Made by a program: the position numbers and the translations under genes. From the NCBI RefSeq assembly GCF_013267195.1, contig NZ_CP053941.1:434001-498000 (forward strand): DNA of 64,000 nt, written 5' to 3'. Of the stretch, positions 60,908 through 64,000 are shown one piece after another. The DNA comes from Halorubrum salinarum (lineage in GTDB: Archaea; Halobacteriota; Halobacteria; Halobacteriales; Haloferacaceae). The notes below the pieces were generated by a model. The model did no database searches and was not told where the DNA came from. It saw nothing but the letters and a program-made list of their open reading frames with translations. Every line of letters starts with the position of its first letter. The first letter of the stretch is position 1.

Positions 60908-62485
60908 TCAGGGCCCGCGGAGCGTGTCGCCGGCCCCGTTCCGGTGGGACGCCTCGTCCGCGACGCTCGTCGCCGCGACGGTCGCCGTCTCCGCGAGGCG
61001 GTCGGGGGTGAGCCCGCCGCGGAGCTGGCTCCCCTCGGCGGCGCCGCCCCCCAGCACGGGCGCCGCCTCGAACCCGTTCGAGCGCGCGCCCGTCGCCGCG
61101 ATCCCCGGCTGATTGACGACGAGGCGCCCGGGCGCGAGCCGCTCCGCGGCGCGCCGGGCGCGGCGCTGCTGGGTGGTGTGGACCGCCGCGGCGTGCGGGG
61201 ACCCGATCTCCGCGGCGAGCGCGAGCGCGCCGTCGAACCCGCTCCGACCGTGGACCGCCACCGCAGGGACCCCGGGCAGCGCCGCGAGCCGGTCGTCGAC
61301 GCCGTCGGGCTCGGCGACGAGGAACGCCGCCTCGCGGGCCGCGCTCGGGAGGTCGAGCTCGGCCGCCAGCCACCGCGGCGAGTTCCCGCGGGGGTCCGTC
61401 GCCCCGTCCTCGGCGTCGCCGAGGAGCGACCGCAGCCGGTCGCGCTCGGACGCGTCGAGGACGTAGCCCCCCTCGGCTTCGAGCGCGGAACACAGCGATC
61501 CGACCGCCGGCGACACCGTGACGACCGCGGCGTCGCCCGCGGGGTGCGCGCCGAAGTCGTACGTCGCGCCGACCGCGACCCGCGTCGCCACGGCCTCGGC
61601 CGGGACCGACCCGTCCGCGACGGCGACGACGCCGTCGGCGCCGGCGGCGAGGTTCGGGGTCCCGCAGCGCTGCCCCGCCGCGACCGTCGCCGCGGAGCCG
61701 GCCGCGACGACGAAGTCGGCGCGCTCGAACAGCGCGTCCGTCTCGGGCTTCGCTGCGGGCGCCGGCAGCATCGACACCGCGCCGGTCGGCGCCCCCGCGT
61801 CGGCGAGCGCGCGCCGGACGGTCTCGACGACCACGTCGCACGTCTCGACGGTCGAGGGTGAGGGCGCGAAGACGACCGAATTCCGGGCGGCGAGCGCGTA
61901 CAGCGAGAGGACCGCGGGGATCACGACCGGGTGGGTCGCGGGGACCGACGCGCCGACGACGCCGACCGGCCCGGCGACGGTCACGGTCCCCCGCGCGCCG
62001 TCGCGGTCGACCACGCCGGCGGTCGGCGCGTCCCGCAGCGTCCGCCGGGCGGCGTCGAGCGCGGTCGCTATCTTCTCGGCCTTCGTCCCCGGGTGGCCGC
62101 GCCCGGTCTCGTTTGCCGCCGACCGGGCGAGCCGGCTGACCGTCTCCCTGTCGGCCAGCCGCTCGCCGACCGACCGCACGAGCGCGTCGACGTCGCCGGG
62201 GTCCCACGCCGCCAGCTCGTCCGCGGCCGCCCGCGACGCCGCGACGGTCCGCGACGCGCGGCACGGGAGGTCCGCGGCGCCCGTCTCGGACCCGCCGGGC
62301 GCCGTGTCGCCGGCGCCCGCCGCGTCGGAGTCGGTGTCGGCGCCGTCGTCCGGCGCGTCCGCCTCGTCCGGCGTCGGCCCGGCGGACTCGACCGGCTGGG
62401 CCTCGTCCGGGCCGCTCGGTTCCGCCTCGTCGAGCCGGGCCGACGCCTCCGCCTCGTCGCCCCCGCCCCCGCGGTCCTCGTTCAT
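60908..62485 (-). CDS. CoA-acylating aldehyde dehydrogenase-fold protein without catalytic Cys
   Basis: This 525-residue protein has an acidic low-complexity N-terminus (1-72), then an ALDH core: GPVGVVGASVPATHPVVIPAVLSLYALAARNSVVFAPSP, and RADFVVAAGSAATVAAGQRCGTPNLAAGADGVVAVA, which matches the PALGVGPGNVPV region of acylating ALDH. The block usually written F-D-N-G-x-x-C-x-x-E reads Y-D-F-G-A-H-P-A-G-D, so Cys is replaced by Pro315. It probably cannot form the thiohemiacetal. It lies divergent from an HTH-ATPase fusion gene, and its TATA box (62509-62516) gives a leaderless ATG at 62485. Confidence 0.8.
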   Translation of the reverse strand: MNEDRGGGGDEAEASARLDEAEPSGPDEAQPVESAGPTPDEADAPDDGADTDSDAAGAGDTAPGGSETGAADLPCRASRTVAASRAAADELAAWDPGDVDALVRSVGERLADRETVSRLARSAANETGRGHPGTKAEKIATALDAARRTLRDAPTAGVVDRDGARGTVTVAGPVGVVGASVPATHPVVIPAVLSLYALAARNSVVFAPSPSTVETCDVVVETVRRALADAGAPTGAVSMLPAPAAKPETDALFERADFVVAAGSAATVAAGQRCGTPNLAAGADGVVAVADGSVPAEAVATRVAVGATYDFGAHPAGDAAVVTVSPAVGSLCSALEAEGGYVLDASERDRLRSLLGDAEDGATDPRGNSPRWLAAELDLPSAAREAAFLVAEPDGVDDRLAALPGVPAVAVHGRSGFDGALALAAEIGSPHAAAVHTTQQRRARRAAERLAPGRLVVNQPGIAATGARSNGFEAAPVLGGGAAEGSQLRGGLTPDRLAETATVAATSVADEASHRNGAGDTLRGP

Positions 62486-62508
62486 GCGAGCGAGTGTGTC
62501 GGTGACGC

Positions 62509-62516
62509 CCTTATTC
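62509..62516 (-). promoter_or_regulatory. TATA box of the ALDH-like gene
   Basis: GAGAATAAG on the minus strand is centred near 62513, 28 bp before the ATG at 62485. Confidence 0.55.
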
Positions 62517-62521
62517 TCACC

Positions 62522-62534
62522 CAGTGAAACACTG
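62522..62534. promoter_or_regulatory. Palindrome in the divergent promoter region
   Basis: CAGTG-AAA-CACTG is a perfect 5-bp inverted repeat with a three-base spacer, centred 43 bp before the ALDH-like ATG and about 42 bp before the opposing TATA box. It is a candidate operator for the HTH regulator encoded on the other side. Confidence 0.4.
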
Positions 62535-62569
62535 TGCCACCGCGCGCGAGAGCCGTCACCGAAGAAACA

Positions 62570-62576
62570 GTTATAC
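62570..62576 (+). promoter_or_regulatory. TATA box of the HTH-ATPase fusion gene
   Basis: GTTATAC centred at 62573, 29 bp before the ATG at 62602, consistent with a leaderless transcript. Confidence 0.55.
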
Positions 62577-62601
62577 CGATGGGTGTGGTGCGGGGGCACG
62601 T

Positions 62602-64000
62602 ATGACGGAGCCGTCGGAGCTCGTGGGCGCCGTCGAGCGCCGCCTCGACTTCCTCGAACGGCTCGCCGCGGAGCCGCTGCGCAAGCACGAGCTCGTCGAC
62701 GCGCTCGGCCACTCCCGGTCGACGGTGAACCGGGCGATAGACGAGCTGGAGGCGGCCGGGCTCGTCGCGAGCGAGACCGACGGCTATCGGACGACGCTCT
62801 CCGGGCGCCTCCTCGCGACCGAGTACCGCGAGTTCCTGACGGCCGCCGACGACCTCGCGGCCGCGGGCGACGTGCTGGACCCGCTCGGCGCGGACGTCGA
62901 CGTCGACCCCGCGGTCCTCCGCGAGGCGGAGACGTACCGGGCCGCGGCCCCGGACCCTTACCGGCCGCTGGAGGTGCTCGACGGGGCGCTCGCCGACGCG
63001 GACGCGGTCGCGGCGGCGCTGCCCGCGTTCCCCTACCCGCGGGTCGCGGAGCGGCTCCGGCGCACGGCCGCGGGCGGCGGGACCGTCGACCTCGCGCTCG
63101 CGGACCGGGCGTACCGACACGCCGCCGAGCGCTTCGCCGACGACCTCGGCGCCGTCGCGCGCCGGGAAGGGTCCCGCGTCGCCGCGGTCGACGTCGTCGA
63201 CGCGGGGGTGGTCGCGGCCGACGGAACCGCGCTGCTTCTCACCTTCGACGACGGCGGGACGCTCCACGGGGCGGCGGCGTCGAGCGAGCCGGAGGCCGTC
63301 GAGTGGGCGGAACGGAAGGTGCGGGGACTGATCGACCGCGGGCGCGACACGGGCGACGCGCTCGCGGCGATGGACGACGCCGAGACGGGCGAGACCGAGG
63401 GCGACGCGCGCGGCGACGACCGACCCGAAGGAAGCGCGGGCGACTCGTCGACGGGCGGCGACCGATCCGAGGAGGAGGCCGACAGCCGGGAGCGATCCGC
63501 CGGAGCTGACGGGAGGGCGGAACGCACCGGTGGTCGGCTCTTCGGGGGAGCCGGGTCCGACGACCCCGGGCGGAGCGCGCTCTCGGCGCAGGGGTTCCAC
63601 GCGGTCGACGAGGACCGGCTCGCCGGCGAGGCGGACCCGTACGGACCGCTCCGCACCACCGCGTCGTTCCCGGAGGTCGACGCGGGGTACGTCCTCGACA
63701 GGACCGCGGTGCGCGACGGCGAGCGGCGGTCGATCGCCGGCCTGCTCGTCGACGGGCTCGCCGAGGGCACCGATCACGCGCTCGTCGGCCCGCCGGGCAG
63801 CGGCAAGAGCACGGTGTGCCGGAGCGTCGCGGTCGAGTGGTACCGGTCGGGACGCGGTCCGGTGACGTACCGGCCGAGCGACGGCGGCGACCCGTTCGCC
63901 GCGACGGAGCGGCTCCGCGAGCGCGTGACCGCGGGGGACGGCCACCACCTCGTGGTCGTCGAGGACGCGGTCGACCCCGGGGCCGCCGAGGCGGTCGGCC
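62602..64000 (+). CDS. Winged-helix regulator fused to a P-loop ATPase (3' end beyond the window)
   Basis: 466 complete codons are visible before the edge. Residues 1-80 are a winged helix (RKHELVDALGHSRSTVNRAIDELEAAGLVASE). Residues 80-260 resemble the middle domain of FilR1-type haloarchaeal regulators. Residues 260-330 are an acidic Gly/Ser linker. Then a P-loop: G-P-P-G-S-G-K-S-T at 396-404 and a Walker B HHLVVVEDA with E454-D455, suggesting an AAA/STAND-type ATPase that continues past the end. A DNA-binding regulator joined to an NTPase could be an energy-dependent transcription switch. The target may be the divergent ALDH-like gene. Confidence 0.75.
   Translation, partial: MTEPSELVGAVERRLDFLERLAAEPLRKHELVDALGHSRSTVNRAIDELEAAGLVASETDGYRTTLSGRLLATEYREFLTAADDLAAAGDVLDPLGADVDVDPAVLREAETYRAAAPDPYRPLEVLDGALADADAVAAALPAFPYPRVAERLRRTAAGGGTVDLALADRAYRHAAERFADDLGAVARREGSRVAAVDVVDAGVVAADGTALLLTFDDGGTLHGAAASSEPEAVEWAERKVRGLIDRGRDTGDALAAMDDAETGETEGDARGDDRPEGSAGDSSTGGDRSEEEADSRERSAGADGRAERTGGRLFGGAGSDDPGRSALSAQGFHAVDEDRLAGEADPYGPLRTTASFPEVDAGYVLDRTAVRDGERRSIAGLLVDGLAEGTDHALVGPPGSGKSTVCRSVAVEWYRSGRGPVTYRPSDGGDPFAATERLRERVTAGDGHHLVVVEDAVDPGAAEAVG

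Noticed and set aside
1..64000. CRISPR arrays, tRNAs, transposases, integrase or att sites
   Set aside because: No direct-repeat-spacer array, no T-arm GGTTCRANYCC pattern with a cloverleaf, and no recombinase-like protein was found in either strand.

Overview
The window is GC-rich archaeal chromosome. Dense, mostly leaderless genes, very acidic proteins, archaeal TATA boxes about 26-31 bp before start codons, an archaeal SRP RNA with SRP19, Gar1, archaeal-type AlaRS, an ATP-dependent DNA ligase and a complex I without NuoEFG all point to a haloarchaeon (class Halobacteria). The gene content and the intergenic repeats resemble Halorubrum, but that genus call is an inference. I see no tRNA, rRNA, CRISPR array, transposase or prophage; this is core chromosome with a few odd intergenic stretches.

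Layout. 1-5.3 kb: a partial PHP phosphoesterase, a zinc-finger protein, arginase, a winged-helix regulator, NDH-2 and uridine phosphorylase. 5.4-8.4 kb: an overlapping three-gene Fe-S/NrfD membrane electron-transfer module without a catalytic subunit. 8.4-16.1 kb: Mrp ATPase (preceded by 28-bp direct repeats), cytidine deaminase, a GCS2-like ligase, an MBL hydrolase, a hypothetical, DNA ligase and an acetyltransferase. 16.1-17.0 kb: a structured repeat (copy A) followed by the SRP (7S) RNA gene on the minus strand. 17-32 kb: small hypotheticals, aldo/keto reductase, a flavin reductase-like protein, KorAB, a GGR-like flavoprotein, citrate synthase, a PIN-PilT-KH ATPase, a GATase, an unusual alpha/beta hydrolase and AlaRS. 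32.4-35.1 kb: sensor kinase, SRP19, Gar1 and a zinc-ribbon protein.

35.3-45.6 kb is one minus-strand nuo operon, A-B-CD-H-I-J1-J2-K-L-M-N, with nearly every junction overlapping. PurE and PurK follow, separated by a second, inverted copy of the repeat (copy B). 48-52 kb holds a duplicated-domain hypothetical, a non-canonical FtsZ-like protein, an AI-2E-type transporter and a NYN protein. 52.2-58.6 kb is a complete succinylase-branch lysine operon (dapA-dapB-dapD-lysA-dapF-dapE). It is preceded by a possible leaderless 24-codon mini-ORF ending close to two adjacent AAA lysine codons. 58.7-64 kb: a membrane protein, a HAD hydrolase, an HD protein, an aldehyde-dehydrogenase-fold protein without its catalytic cysteine, and, divergent from it, an HTH-ATPase fusion cut by the window edge.

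Metabolically, KorAB and citrate synthase feed the TCA cycle and reduce ferredoxin, and NDH-2 and the Nuo complex feed the quinone pool. The least explained items are the A/B structured repeat with a compensated stem, the dapA leader mini-ORF, and the divergent pair of a putatively dead ALDH and an HTH-ATPase fusion protein.
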